DNA of 64,000 nucleotides from NCBI RefSeq assembly GCF_009866655.1, contig NZ_CP047420.1, positions 372,001 to 436,000 of the forward strand. The letters run 5' to 3'. The translations under genes were made by a program, and so were the position numbers. The stretch is from Rathayibacter sp. VKM Ac-2804 (GTDB lineage: Bacteria; Actinomycetota; Actinomycetes; Actinomycetales; Microbacteriaceae). Numbering within the stretch: the first letter of the stretch is position 1; every line of letters begins with the position of its first letter. This document shows, in pieces, positions 52,807 through 61,362 of the stretch. The notes under the pieces were generated by a model that searched no databases, was not told the DNA's origin, and saw only the letters and a program-made list of their open reading frames with translations.

Positions 52807-53589
52807 TCAGCGGCTGCGGTGCAGCGTCTTCGACGCGAGGCCGGCGATCGCCGCGCCGAGCACCGGCGCCAGCAGGAACACCCAGACCTGGCCGAGCGCG
52901 TCGGGGCCGGCGAAGACCGCCGCGGCGATCGAGCGCGCCGGGTTCACCGAGGTGTTGCTGATCGGGATGCTGATCAGGTGCACGAGGGTCAGCGTGAGGC
53001 CGATCGCGAGCGGGGCGACGGACTTGTACTCGCTCTTCGAGGTGACGGAGAGGATCACGCCGACGAAGACGGCCGTCAGCACGACCTCGGCCAGGATCAC
53101 CGCGCCGAGCCCGAAACCACCGGGGGAGGCGGCGCCGAAGCCGTTCGAGGCGAAGCCGGAGTCGCGGGCGGCGTCGAAGTAGCCGGCCGGCCCGTCGGCC
53201 GCGATCAGCGCGACGACTCCGGCGCCCGCGATGCCGCCGATCAGCTGGGCGACGATGTAGCCGGGGATGTGCCGCCACTCCGTCCGCCCCGCGAGGGCGA
53301 AGCCGATCGAGACGGCCGGGTTGAAGTGCCCGCCCGAGATGTGGCCGACGGCGTAGATCCCGGCGACCAGCGTGAGCCCGAAGGCGAGCGCGACGCCGAG
53401 GAAGCCGACGCCGAGCGCATTGCCGCTGTCGGGGAACGCGGAGGCGAAGATCGCGGTGCCGACGCCGCCCGCGACGAGGAGGAACGTGCCGAACGCCTCG
53501 GACGCGTAGCGCGCCGCGGCGGAGTACTGCTCGGCGTGCTCCTTCCGCTGCTCACTCGTGGTGCGGCTGGCGGGCTTGGATGACGGCAT
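52807..53589 (-). CDS. aqpZ: Aquaporin (MIP family)
   Basis: A 260-aa membrane channel with both NPA boxes: GGHFNPAVSIGFALAGR and SVNPARSIAAAVFAG. FGTFLLVAGGVGTAIFAS in helix 1 and the residues around HISGGHFNPA fit the water-selective AqpZ type more than GlpF, but the selectivity filter was not checked by alignment. A 30-residue polar N-terminal extension precedes helix 1. It conducts water across the cytoplasmic membrane. Confidence 0.88.
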   Translation of the reverse strand: MPSSKPASRTTSEQRKEHAEQYSAAARYASEAFGTFLLVAGGVGTAIFASAFPDSGNALGVGFLGVALAFGLTLVAGIYAVGHISGGHFNPAVSIGFALAGRTEWRHIPGYIVAQLIGGIAGAGVVALIAADGPAGYFDAARDSGFASNGFGAASPGGFGLGAVILAEVVLTAVFVGVILSVTSKSEYKSVAPLAIGLTLTLVHLISIPISNTSVNPARSIAAAVFAGPDALGQVWVFLLAPVLGAAIAGLASKTLHRSR

Positions 53590-53751
53590 GGGAGTTCCTC
53601 CGCGGGTCGTGGACGGCCCCGCGGCGCGCGAGGGCAACGGCCACTCCAGCACCCGCGGGCGCCGCGGGAGCCGCGCGCCCAGTCGGCTCCCGGCCGCACG
53701 CCCCCGGAGGCGCCCTGCGCGGCCAGCCGCCCCTCGCTCAGCGGCCAGCGC

Positions 53752-53908
53752 TGCATGCCGGTCGAGCAGCCCCTCCATGCTGGTCGAGCAGGCCCGGAGG
53801 GCCCCCAGCATGCTGGTCGAGTAGCCCCGGAGGGGCGTATCGAGACCCACCGCTCGCAACACGGCGGATCTCGATACGTCCGCTGCGCGGACTACTCGAT
53901 CAGCATGC
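53752..53908. repeat. Palindromic repeat cluster (gap 53590-53949)
   Basis: Degenerate copies at about 53752-53790 and 53807-53853, and an inverted copy at 53866-53908. No gene in this 360-bp gap. Confidence 0.8.
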
Positions 53909-53949
53909 AGGAGGCCCGCTCCGTTGGTGCGCGACCGCAGTGCCGCGCG

Positions 53950-54606
53950 TCACGCCGCCAGGTGGAACGTGCTCGCGAAGCGCCCGAGCAGGGCGTCCCG
54001 CCCGCGCAGCACCGTGACCGCGCCGGTCGCGATCGCCCGCTCCGGCGCGAGCTCGCCCGACAGCAGCAGCCGGATGTCCGCGCCGGTCGAGAACGCCAGG
54101 TCCACCGGGGCCTCGCCGCCCGGCACCTCCCCGCGCGACACATCCAGCGCGATGCCGTCGACGCGGATCAGCAGTCCGGCCGGTCCGACCTGCGCCGCGT
54201 ACACCGTCGCCGGCAGGTCGGCCGCGACCTGCGGCCGGAACGCGGTCCGCAGGTCCACCGTCATCGAGTCGGGGGTGATCACCTGCTCCTCGCGCGGATC
54301 GCCCAGCGCCTTGAACCCCCACGCGCCGAGCGCGAGCACGATCGGCTCGAGCTCGCGGCCGTAGGGCGTCAGCTCGTAGACGATGATGCGCGAGCGCGGC
54401 GCCCGCCGGATGATCCCGGCCGCCTGCAGCTCCTTCAGTCGGCCGGCCAGCACGTTGCTCGGGATCCGCGCGAGCCCCTGCGCGAGCTCGCTGTAGCGGC
54501 GCGGCCCGACCAGGAGATCCCGGACGATCAGCAGCGCCCAGCGCTCGCCGACCAGCTCGACCGCGCGGGTGAGCGCCGAGTACTGCCCGTAGTCGCGTGC
54601 GGCCAT
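53950..54606 (-). CDS. HxlR family regulator with C-terminal SCP2-like domain
   Basis: A 218-aa protein. Residues 1-105 are an HxlR winged helix: ALTRAVELVGERWALLIVRDLLVGPRRYSELAQGL, PSNVLAGRLKELQAAGII, YELTPYGRELEPIVLALGAWG. The remaining 110 residues (TVDLRTAFRPQVAADLPATVYAAQVG...LLLSGELAPERAIATGAVTVLRG) resemble an SCP2 sterol-transfer domain, known in a subgroup of HxlR proteins. It lies 5 bp after the VOC gene and likely shares its promoter. Confidence 0.85.
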   Translation of the reverse strand: MAARDYGQYSALTRAVELVGERWALLIVRDLLVGPRRYSELAQGLARIPSNVLAGRLKELQAAGIIRRAPRSRIIVYELTPYGRELEPIVLALGAWGFKALGDPREEQVITPDSMTVDLRTAFRPQVAADLPATVYAAQVGPAGLLIRVDGIALDVSRGEVPGGEAPVDLAFSTGADIRLLLSGELAPERAIATGAVTVLRGRDALLGRFASTFHLAA

Positions 54607-54611
54607 CGCCC

Positions 54612-55046
54612 TCAGGCCTGCTCGCCGGTGAACGCCTCCGGGCCCTGCGCCGCGGCGACCGGGTCCATCCAGCCGAACTCGAGCAGGTTGCCGTCGGGGT
54701 CGGCGACCTGGCGCTGGTACATGAAGCCGTAGTCGGAGGCGGGCCGCGACTCGGAGCCGCCCGCGGCGAGCCCCGCGGTCACGGTGGCGTCGACGGCCTC
54801 GCGGGTGTCGAGGAAGATCGCGGTCGAGACGGAGGGGTTCACGGCCGGGTCGCCGATCGGCAGATCGCTGAAGGTCTGGAAGTACTCGCGCACCAGGATC
54901 ATGAAGTAGTTGTGGTCCTCCTCCACCACGACGCAGGCCGCGTTGTGGTCGGAGAACGCCGGATTGATCGAGAAGCCGAGCGCGACGTAGAACGCCTTCG
55001 CGCGCTCGAGGTCGGTGACGGGCAGGTTGACGAACATGGAGGTCAT
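54612..55046 (-). CDS. VOC/glyoxalase-family protein
   Basis: A 144-aa VOC-fold protein from ATG 55046, preceded by AAGGAGAG. MTSMFVNLPVTDLERAKAFYVALGFSINPAFSDHNAACVVV and VADPDGNLLEFGWMDP are the paired beta-alpha-beta modules. Such small proteins include glyoxalases, fosfomycin-type thiol transferases and binding proteins; the metal ligands cannot be fixed with certainty. First gene of a two-gene operon with HxlR. Confidence 0.87.
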   Translation of the reverse strand: MTSMFVNLPVTDLERAKAFYVALGFSINPAFSDHNAACVVVEEDHNYFMILVREYFQTFSDLPIGDPAVNPSVSTAIFLDTREAVDATVTAGLAAGGSESRPASDYGFMYQRQVADPDGNLLEFGWMDPVAAAQGPEAFTGEQA

Positions 55047-55097
55047 GGCGGTCTCTCCTTCGAGGCGATGCTGCGGATTGCGGCGTCTGCGCTCATG

Positions 55098-55112
55098 CTT
55101 GTGAAAAACAAG
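55098..55112. promoter_or_regulatory. Candidate HxlR operator
   Basis: CTTGT-GAAAA-ACAAG palindrome about 50 bp upstream of the VOC start. It is an AT-rich dyad isolated in GC-rich DNA, which fits the operator style of HxlR/ArsR-like regulators. Confidence 0.5.
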
Positions 55113-55169
55113 TTCCACGTCAAGAGGCGGACCCGAGACGCCGCGATCGACGCGGGAGCCGCCCCCGGC

Positions 55170-55680
55170 TCGTGAGCCGACCTCCGGCTCGCTGTTCCAC
55201 CCGGTTTCCGCGTGCCGGAGGTGATTCCACGAGCCGGAGTCGCTCCGGAGTCACCTGCGGCTCGCCAGGTCGGCTCCGGCTCGTCGTTTCCGCGGGTTTC
55301 TCCGTGCCGAGGGTGGTTCCGCGGGCCGGAGGCGCCTTGGGCCGACTCCGGCTCGTCGGATCACCTCCGGCTCGCAGTTCTGCCGGGTTTCCGCGTGCCG
55401 AGGGCCGTTCCGCGTGTCGGAACCGTGCCGGGCGTGTGCCGGAACCGTCCGGAACCGTTCAGGGCCGCCCGGGGTCCCGGCGGATCTCGGGCTCGCACAT
55501 CTCCGGCTCGCGGACTCCGCTCCGGCCCGTTGTTTCGTCCGGTTTCCACAAGCCCAGGGCTGTTCCGCGTGCCGGAGATCGCCCGGCGTCACCTCCGGCT
55601 CGCGGAACCACCTCCGGCTCGCGATTCCGGCCCGATTCCGCGAGCCGAGACCGATCCCGCGCGCCGGACCTCCTCCGGGA
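55170..55680. repeat. Degenerate array of units of roughly 90-150 bp, non-coding
   Basis: About 510 bp built from recurring words: CACCTCCGGCTCG, GGTTTCCGCGTGCCG, GTTCCGCG and CGAGCCGG, in the same order about five times. Units begin near 55171, 55229, 55321, 55412 and 55566. Open frames through it are arginine/proline-rich and vary between strands, so I read it as non-coding. Confidence 0.65.
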
Positions 55681-55690
55681 CCCGATCAAA

Positions 55691-55770
55691 GAGAGCGCTC
55701 TCACAAAACCCTTGACCTCTCCGCGACCCGCTCCGTATGCTCGCCTCACACCTCGTGAGAGCGCTCTCAC
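55691..55770 (+). promoter_or_regulatory. Promoter and LacI-type operators of the second sugar ABC operon
   Basis: GAGAGCGCTCTC palindromes at 55691-55704 and GTGAGAGCGCTCTCAC at 55755-55770 flank a promoter with TTGACC (55712-55717), an 18-bp spacer and TATGCT (55736-55741). A half-site GTGAGAGCG lies near 55789. Distal and proximal sites suggest looping or steric repression by the LacI protein at 59395. Confidence 0.8.
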
Positions 55771-55836
55771 ACACGGCAGCACAGCACGTGAGAGCGCCCC
55801 CAGGGGTGCCCTGACACCCATCACGAAGGAGTGACC

Positions 55837-57147
55837 GTGCTCGAATCACGACGCGCCAGGATCGCCTCGGCGATCGCCGGCGCCGCCACCCTCGCCCTGC
55901 TCGTCTCCGGATGCTCGTCCGGATCCGGCGCGGCCGAGGGCGGGGACATCGAACTGACCGTGACCACATTCGGCGCCATGGGGTTCGACGACCTCTACGC
56001 CGAGTACGAGGAGGCCCACCCGGGCGTCACGATCGTCCCGAACAACATCGACACCGGCGGCAACGCGCGGACCGACGCGTTCACCAAGCTCGCCGCGGGC
56101 TCCGGCCTCGCCGACGTCGTCGCGATCGAGGAGGGCTGGCTCGGCTCGATCATGGAGGTCTCCGACCAGTTCGTCGACCTGCGCGACCACGGCATCGAGG
56201 ACCGCAAGGCCGACTGGGTCGACTGGAAGTACGAGCAGGCCGTCGACCCCGACGGCCGCGTCATCGGCTACGGCACCGACATCGGGCCCGAGGGCCTCTG
56301 CTACAGCACCGCCGCCTTCGAGGCCGCGGGGCTGCCCACCGATCGCGCCGCCGTCGCGGAGCTGCTCGGCGGCGCGGACGCGACCTGGGAGGACTACTTC
56401 GCGGCCGGCAAGCAGTACCACGACGCGACCGGCAAGGCCTGGTACGACCAGTCCGGCTTCGTCTGGAACGCCATGGTCAACCAGCTCCCCGAGGGCTACT
56501 ACACCGCCGACGGCGAGCTGAACATCGACGGCAACGCCGAGCTGCAGGAGCGCTGGGGCTGGATCACCGACGGCGCCGCCTCCGGACTCTCGGCCGCGCA
56601 GAAGGCCTGGGACTGGAACAAGGGCAAGTCGTTCAACGACGGCACCTTCGCGACCTTCGTCTGCCCGGGCTGGATGCTCGGCCAGGTGAAGGCGCAGGTC
56701 GAGGCCGGCGGCGGCGACCCCGAGGCCACCGGCTGGGACTTCGCCGACGTCTTCCCCGGCGGCGCGGCCAACTGGGGCGGCTCGTTCCTCTCCGTCCCGA
56801 CGCAGTCGAAGCACCCCGCCGAGGCCGCGGAGCTCGCCTCGTGGCTGAGCGAGCCGGAGCAGCAGATCGCCGCGTTCGACGCGACCGGTCCGTTCCCGAG
56901 CACCGTCTCCGCCCAGGAGGAGCTCGCCTCCGCCGCCGCGCCCGACCCGGCGCTGAACGGCTCGCCGACCGGCGCGATCCTCGCCGAGCGCGCCCAGGGC
57001 GTCGTCGCCCAGTACAAGGGTCCGGACGACTCGCTGATCCAGGAGAACGTCTTCGGCCCGGTCCTGCAGAAGGTCGACCGCGGCGAGCTCGACGGCGACA
57101 AGGGCTGGGACGAGGCGCTCTCGCTCCTCGACGAGCTGGTCGACTGA
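55837..57147 (+). CDS. Sugar ABC transporter substrate-binding lipoprotein
   Basis: A 436-aa binding protein from GTG 55837, chosen because AAGGAG lies 5 nt upstream (GTG 55831 overlaps that site). Signal peptide with lipobox LVSGC. Family-1 features are LTVTTFGAMGFDDLYAEYEEAHPGVTIVPNN, VIGYGTDIGPEGLCYSTAAFEAAGLP and FATFVCPGWMLGQVK. A strong hairpin follows its stop before the permeases. Ligand unknown. Confidence 0.9.
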   Translation: MLESRRARIASAIAGAATLALLVSGCSSGSGAAEGGDIELTVTTFGAMGFDDLYAEYEEAHPGVTIVPNNIDTGGNARTDAFTKLAAGSGLADVVAIEEGWLGSIMEVSDQFVDLRDHGIEDRKADWVDWKYEQAVDPDGRVIGYGTDIGPEGLCYSTAAFEAAGLPTDRAAVAELLGGADATWEDYFAAGKQYHDATGKAWYDQSGFVWNAMVNQLPEGYYTADGELNIDGNAELQERWGWITDGAASGLSAAQKAWDWNKGKSFNDGTFATFVCPGWMLGQVKAQVEAGGGDPEATGWDFADVFPGGAANWGGSFLSVPTQSKHPAEAAELASWLSEPEQQIAAFDATGPFPSTVSAQEELASAAAPDPALNGSPTGAILAERAQGVVAQYKGPDDSLIQENVFGPVLQKVDRGELDGDKGWDEALSLLDELVD

Positions 57148-57164
57148 CCCGCTCCCCTCGGACA

Positions 57165-57199
57165 GGGCCCCCGTCCGGTAGCAGGCCGGGCGGGGGCCC
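57165..57199 (+). terminator. Hairpin between binding-protein and permease genes
   Basis: Arms GGGCCCCCGTCCGG (57165-57178) and CCGGGCGGGGGCCC (57186-57199) pair over 14 bp with one G-U and a 7-nt loop, without a U-tract. The position suggests partial termination or mRNA protection that raises binding-protein levels over permease levels. Confidence 0.6.
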
Positions 57200-57278
57200 T
57201 CCCTCCCCTCCCGATGACGCGTCCGACGACGCGTCCCACGAACGAGTCCCCCACGAGAGCGACCGACGAGAGCGACCC

Positions 57279-58316
57279 ATGACGAGCACCCTGACCCCGC
57301 CGACCGCGTCGGCCGCGCCGCCTCCCGGCCGCCGCCCCGCGCCCCGCCTGCCCCTGACGGCCAAGCAGCGGATGAGCCGCTTCGACGTCAAGGCGTCGCC
57401 CTACCTCTACATCTCGCCGTTCTTCCTGCTGTTCGCGATCACGGGAGCCTTCCCGCTCGTCTACACGCTGGTGGTCTCGCTCTACGACTGGCAGCTGCTG
57501 CAGGGCCAGGGCGACTTCGTCGGCCTCGGCAACTTCGCCGCGGTGCTCGGCGACCGCTTCTTCTGGAACTCGATCGGCAACACGCTGAGCATCTTCCTGC
57601 TCTCCACGATCCCGCAGCTCGCCGTCGCCCTGGTGCTCGCGGCGGTGCTCGACCAGTCGCTGCGCGCCCGCACCTTCTGGCGGATGAGCGTGCTGCTGCC
57701 CTACGTCGTCTCGCCCGTCGCCGTGGCGCTGATCTTCTCGAGCATCTTCGGCGACCAGGAGGGGCTGGCGAACAACCTGCTCGGCCTGGTCGGCATCGCC
57801 CCGATCGACTGGACCAACGACCGCCTCGCCAGCCACATCGCGATCGCCTCGATGGTCAACTGGCGCTGGACCGGCTACAACGCGCTCATCCTGCTCGCCG
57901 CGATGCAGGCCGTGCCGCGCGACCTGCACGAGTCGGCCGCGCTCGACGGGGCGGGCTCGTTCCGCCGCTTCACCTCGATCACGATCCCGAGCATCCGGCC
58001 GACCCTGATCTTCGTGATCATCACCGCCACCATCGGCGGGCTGCAGATCTTCGCCGAGCCGCGCCTGTTCGACGTCTCGAACGCCGGCGGCATCGGCGGC
58101 TCGGACCGCCAGTTCCAGACGACCGTCCTCTACCTCTGGGAGATGGCGTTCTTCCGGCAGAACTTCGGCGAGGCGGCGGCGGTCGCCTGGCTGCTGTTCC
58201 TGCTGATCGTGCTGATCGGACTGGTGAACTTCGCGATCTCGCGGCGGATCGCGTCCGTCGAGAACCGCGTGAGAACGCGCACGCGCCGACCGGCGCAGAA
58301 AGCGAGCGACCGATGA
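57279..58316 (+). CDS. Sugar ABC transporter permease (MalF-like)
   Basis: A 345-aa permease from ATG 57279. A proline-rich cytoplasmic lead of about 45 residues precedes SPYLYISPFFLLFAITGAFPLVYTLVVSLYDW. The EAA loop is HESAALDGAGSFRRFTSITIPSIRPTLIF, and IGGLQIFAEPRLFDVSNAGG is typical of the family. The stop overlaps the next ATG by 4 nt. Confidence 0.92.
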   Translation: MTSTLTPPTASAAPPPGRRPAPRLPLTAKQRMSRFDVKASPYLYISPFFLLFAITGAFPLVYTLVVSLYDWQLLQGQGDFVGLGNFAAVLGDRFFWNSIGNTLSIFLLSTIPQLAVALVLAAVLDQSLRARTFWRMSVLLPYVVSPVAVALIFSSIFGDQEGLANNLLGLVGIAPIDWTNDRLASHIAIASMVNWRWTGYNALILLAAMQAVPRDLHESAALDGAGSFRRFTSITIPSIRPTLIFVIITATIGGLQIFAEPRLFDVSNAGGIGGSDRQFQTTVLYLWEMAFFRQNFGEAAAVAWLLFLLIVLIGLVNFAISRRIASVENRVRTRTRRPAQKASDR

Positions 58317-59221
58317 CCGCGACGATCCCCACCGTTCCCGCCGCCGCCCCTGTCGCGGCCGAGCCCGAGCGTCGCACCAGGCGCCCGCGCTCCTCCGGGG
58401 CCGGCCGCGTCGACCGCCCCGGCTTCCTCACCTACGGGCTGCTCAGCGCGTTCATCCTCGGCTCGACCTACCCGCTCTGGTGGTCGTTCGTGGTGGCCAG
58501 CGGGAGCAACGCGACCCGCGGCGAGACGCTGCCGCTGATCCCGGGCGGCAACTTCCTGGCCAACGCGGCGCAGGTGTTCACGGCGATCCCGTTCTGGACG
58601 GCGCTGCTGAACAGCGTGATCGTCTCGGGGATCATCACGCTCTCGGTCGTCTCGTTCTCGACCCTGGCCGGCTACGCCTTCGCGAAGCTGCGCTTCCGCG
58701 GGCGGGACGGGCTGATGATCACCGTGATCGCGACGATGGCGATCCCGACCCAGCTGGGCATCATCCCGCTGTTCATCCTGATGCGGCAGCTCGGCTGGAC
58801 CGGCACCCTGGGCGCCGTGATCGTGCCGACGCTGGTCACCGCGTTCGGCGTGTTCTTCATGCGGCAGTACCTCGTCGACGTGATCCCGGACGAGCTGATC
58901 GAGGCGGCGCGGGTGGACGGAGCGAACCAGTTCCGGACGTTCCTGACCGTCGCGGTGCCGGCCGCGCGCCCCGCGATGGCGATCCTCGCGCTGTTCACCT
59001 TCATGATGGCGTGGACCGACTTCCTCTGGCCGCTGATCGTGCTGAGCCCGACGAACCCGACGCTGCAGACCGCGCTGTCGCAGCTTCAGTCCGGCTACTA
59101 CGTCGACTACTCGATCGTGCTGGCCGGTGCGGTGCTGTCGATCGTCCCGCTGCTGGTGCTCTTCGTGCTGGCGGGCAAGCAGCTGATCGCCGGCATCATG
59201 GGCGGCGCGGTCAAGGGCTGA
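58313..59221 (+). CDS. Sugar ABC transporter permease (MalG-like)
   Basis: A 302-aa permease: FLTYGLLSAFILGSTYPLWWSFVVASG, NSVIVSGIITLSVVSFSTLAGYAFAKLRF, and the EAA loop IEAARVDGANQFRTFLTVAVPAARPAMA. It completes the transporter; no ATPase gene is present in the operon. Followed by one repeat copy and the LacI gene. Confidence 0.92.
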   Translation: MTATIPTVPAAAPVAAEPERRTRRPRSSGAGRVDRPGFLTYGLLSAFILGSTYPLWWSFVVASGSNATRGETLPLIPGGNFLANAAQVFTAIPFWTALLNSVIVSGIITLSVVSFSTLAGYAFAKLRFRGRDGLMITVIATMAIPTQLGIIPLFILMRQLGWTGTLGAVIVPTLVTAFGVFFMRQYLVDVIPDELIEAARVDGANQFRTFLTVAVPAARPAMAILALFTFMMAWTDFLWPLIVLSPTNPTLQTALSQLQSGYYVDYSIVLAGAVLSIVPLLVLFVLAGKQLIAGIMGGAVKG

Positions 59222-59245
59222 CCCCCGGGCGCTCCTCCTGCCGGC

Positions 59246-59286
59246 GGATCTCGATACGCCCGCTGCGCGGGCTACTCGATCAGCAG
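59246..59286. repeat. Single palindromic repeat copy
   Basis: A well-conserved copy, CTCGATACGCCCGCTGCGCG followed by GGCTACTCGATCAGCA, between the permease and lacI genes. Confidence 0.85.
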
Positions 59287-59394
59287 GGGAAGCCCGCTGT
59301 GGCCGCAGTGCGAGCGGACCCCCGGGAGCGTCTCGAGCCCCGCGCGCCCGCTCGGCTACTCTCGGGCCCGGGGACCACCGCTCGAGAGGCACGC

Positions 59395-60423
59395 ATGAGT
59401 CACGACACCGCACCGGCCGCACCCACGCTCGAGGCGGTCGCCGCGCTCGCCGGAGTGTCGCGCGCGACGGTCAGCCGCGTCGTCAACGACTCGCCGAAGG
59501 TCAAGGCCGAGGCGCAGGCCGCCGTCCGCCTCGCGATCGAGCAGCTCGGCTACGTGCCCAACCGGGCGGCGCGCTCGCTCGCCAGCCGGCGGACCCAGGT
59601 CCTCGCCCTCCTCGTACCCGAGTCGATCGGCAAGGTCTTCGGCGACCCGTTCCTCGCCGCCGTCGTGCAGGGCGCGGCGACCCGCCTCGCCGCGACCGAC
59701 TACATGCTCAACATCGTGATCGCCTCCGAGGCCACGCCCGACAAGACCCGCCGCTACCTCCTCGGCGGCAACGTCGACGGCGCGCTCGTCGTGTCGCACC
59801 ACAGCGGCGACCACTCCTACGCCCGGATCGGCGCGAGCGTCCCCCTCGTCTTCGGCGGCCGCCCGCTCAGCCTCGACGACCACGACAGCCACTTCGTCGA
59901 CGTCGACAACGTCGGCGCGGCGCGGCAGGTCACCGAGCATCTGCTGGGCCTCGGGAGGCGCGCCCCGGCGATGATCGCCAGCCGCCAGGACATGCCCGGC
60001 GCCATCGACCGGCTGGCGGGCTGGCGCGCGACCGTCGAGGCGGCGGGCCTGGACGCCTCGCTCGTCGAGATCGGCGACTACTCGCCGCGCGACGGCGCCG
60101 AGGCGATGCGGCGCCTCCTCGACTCCGGCCGCCCGATCGACGCGGTCTTCGCCTCGAACGACCAGATGGCCTCCGGCGCCCTGGCGGTGCTGCGCGAGCG
60201 CGGGCTGTCCGTGCCGGGCGACGTGGCGCTGGCCGGCTTCGACGGCGACTACTCCTCCGAGGCGGCCGAGCCGCCGATCACGACCGTCCGGCAGCCGGCC
60301 GCCGGCCTCGGCGACGCGATGGCCGAGGTCCTGGTGCGGCTGCTGGCCGGCGAGGACGTCGCGCGCGCGACCCTGCTGCCGACGGAGCTGCTGATCCGCG
60401 GGTCGACGGTGCCGCGGAGCTGA
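59395..60423 (+). CDS. LacI family transcriptional regulator
   Basis: A 342-aa LacI regulator: PTLEAVAALAGVSRATVSRVVNDSPKVKAEAQAAVRLAIEQLGY with hinge PNRAARSLASRR. The sensor domain has VLALLVPESIGKVFGDPFLAAVVQG, DAVFASNDQMASGALAVLRERGLSVPGDVALAGFDGD and ITTVRQPAAGLG. It lies after the ABC operon and presumably binds the GAGAGCGCTCTC sites upstream of the binding-protein gene. Confidence 0.93.
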   Translation: MSHDTAPAAPTLEAVAALAGVSRATVSRVVNDSPKVKAEAQAAVRLAIEQLGYVPNRAARSLASRRTQVLALLVPESIGKVFGDPFLAAVVQGAATRLAATDYMLNIVIASEATPDKTRRYLLGGNVDGALVVSHHSGDHSYARIGASVPLVFGGRPLSLDDHDSHFVDVDNVGAARQVTEHLLGLGRRAPAMIASRQDMPGAIDRLAGWRATVEAAGLDASLVEIGDYSPRDGAEAMRRLLDSGRPIDAVFASNDQMASGALAVLRERGLSVPGDVALAGFDGDYSSEAAEPPITTVRQPAAGLGDAMAEVLVRLLAGEDVARATLLPTELLIRGSTVPRS

Positions 60424-60515
60424 CACCGCCGCACGACATCAGCTGAGAGCCGTGTTCATCGCCGATGGGCGATGACGGCGATTCCTGGCTGACGTCGTGC
60501 GCGGGCCGGCGCGCC

Positions 60516-61208
60516 TCAGCCCGTGAACACCGTCGAGGAGCGGCGCTCGTACCAGTGCGCGAGGTGCTCGCCGGCCCGGAGGACGTGCTCGCGCATGATG
60601 CCGGCGGCGCGATCGCGGTCGCCGGCGACGAAGGCCTCGACGATCTGCTCGTGCTCGCGGAAGTTCTCCTCGCGGTGGCGCGAGTTCTCGCGGAGCACCA
60701 GGCCCGAGACGTTCCGGGGGAAGGCGTCGTTGATCTCGATCAGCATCCGGCTGAGGCGGGTGTTCCCGGAGGCCTGATAGATCAGGCCGTGGAACTGGTC
60801 GTTGGCGCTGCCGTCGCGCTCGGCCGCGGTGCCGGCGGCGACGGCGAGCGAGCGCTCGTACATCGCCGTGTTGACGGAGCGGAGCTCGGCGATCGTCGCG
60901 TCGTCCAGGCGGTCCACCGCGCGGCGGGCGGCCAGCGACTCGAGCTCGGCGCGCACCTCGTAGGCCTCGCGCACCTCCCACGGCACCGGCACGCGGACGA
61001 CGGCGCCGCGGTTCGGGACGACCTCGATCAGCCCGCCGGTCTGCAGCTGCCGCAGCGCCTCGCGGACCGGGGTGCGGCTGATGCCGAACTGGGTCGCGAG
61101 CTCGGCCTGGCGCAGCGGGGCGCCGATCGGGATCTCACCGGACATGATCTTGGCCCGGATCCGGGCGGCCAGATCGTCCACGAGTGCATTGTCGCCCTGA
61201 GTCGTCAC
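60516..61208 (-). CDS. GntR family (FadR/FCD-type) transcriptional regulator
   Basis: A 230-aa regulator beginning at GTG 61208 behind GGAGGGG. The wHTH is LAARIRAKIMSGEIPIGAPLRQAELATQFGISRTPVREALRQLQTGGLIEVVPNRGAVV. The FCD effector domain has YEVRAELESLAARRAV, NDQFHGLIYQASGN and HEQIVEAFVAGDRDRAAGIMREHV, with metal-binding His positions retained. The longer frame to 61277 begins inside its own operator. Divergent from a membrane protein gene whose promoter carries ATTGGATCCAAT. Confidence 0.92.
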   Translation of the reverse strand: MTTQGDNALVDDLAARIRAKIMSGEIPIGAPLRQAELATQFGISRTPVREALRQLQTGGLIEVVPNRGAVVRVPVPWEVREAYEVRAELESLAARRAVDRLDDATIAELRSVNTAMYERSLAVAAGTAAERDGSANDQFHGLIYQASGNTRLSRMLIEINDAFPRNVSGLVLRENSRHREENFREHEQIVEAFVAGDRDRAAGIMREHVLRAGEHLAHWYERRSSTVFTG

Positions 61209-61245
61209 GCGATGATCCCCTCCGATCAGCGGCCGCACGCGGGCC

Positions 61246-61275
61246 GGGATCCAATCATGGCAGGGATTGGATCCC
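61246..61275. promoter_or_regulatory. GntR operator with perfect 11-bp arms
   Basis: GGGATCCAATC (61246-61256) and GATTGGATCCC (61265-61275) are exact inverted repeats with an 8-bp spacer, 38 bp upstream of the gntR start. Probable autoregulatory site. Confidence 0.75.
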
Positions 61276-61324
61276 ACGCGGCCGCCACCGCGTCGATCGA
61301 CGGGCGTGCAGGATCAGACCGAGC

Positions 61325-61362
61325 TTGACCTTGGATCCGCCCGGCCATACATTGGATCCAAT
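61325..61362 (+). promoter_or_regulatory. Promoter with overlapping GntR operator; probable leaderless transcript
   Basis: TTGACC (61325-61330), a 17-bp spacer and TACATT (61348-61353) make a near-ideal sigma70 promoter. TTGGATCC directly abuts the -35, and ATTGGATCCAAT (61351-61362) covers the -10 and start point. The predicted +1 falls at about 61360, on the ATG at 61361. Confidence 0.78.

Noticed and set aside
55172..55834. 220-aa Arg/Pro-rich frame over the repeat array
   Set aside because: Created by the repeats; open in several frames, no ribosome site, no homology features.
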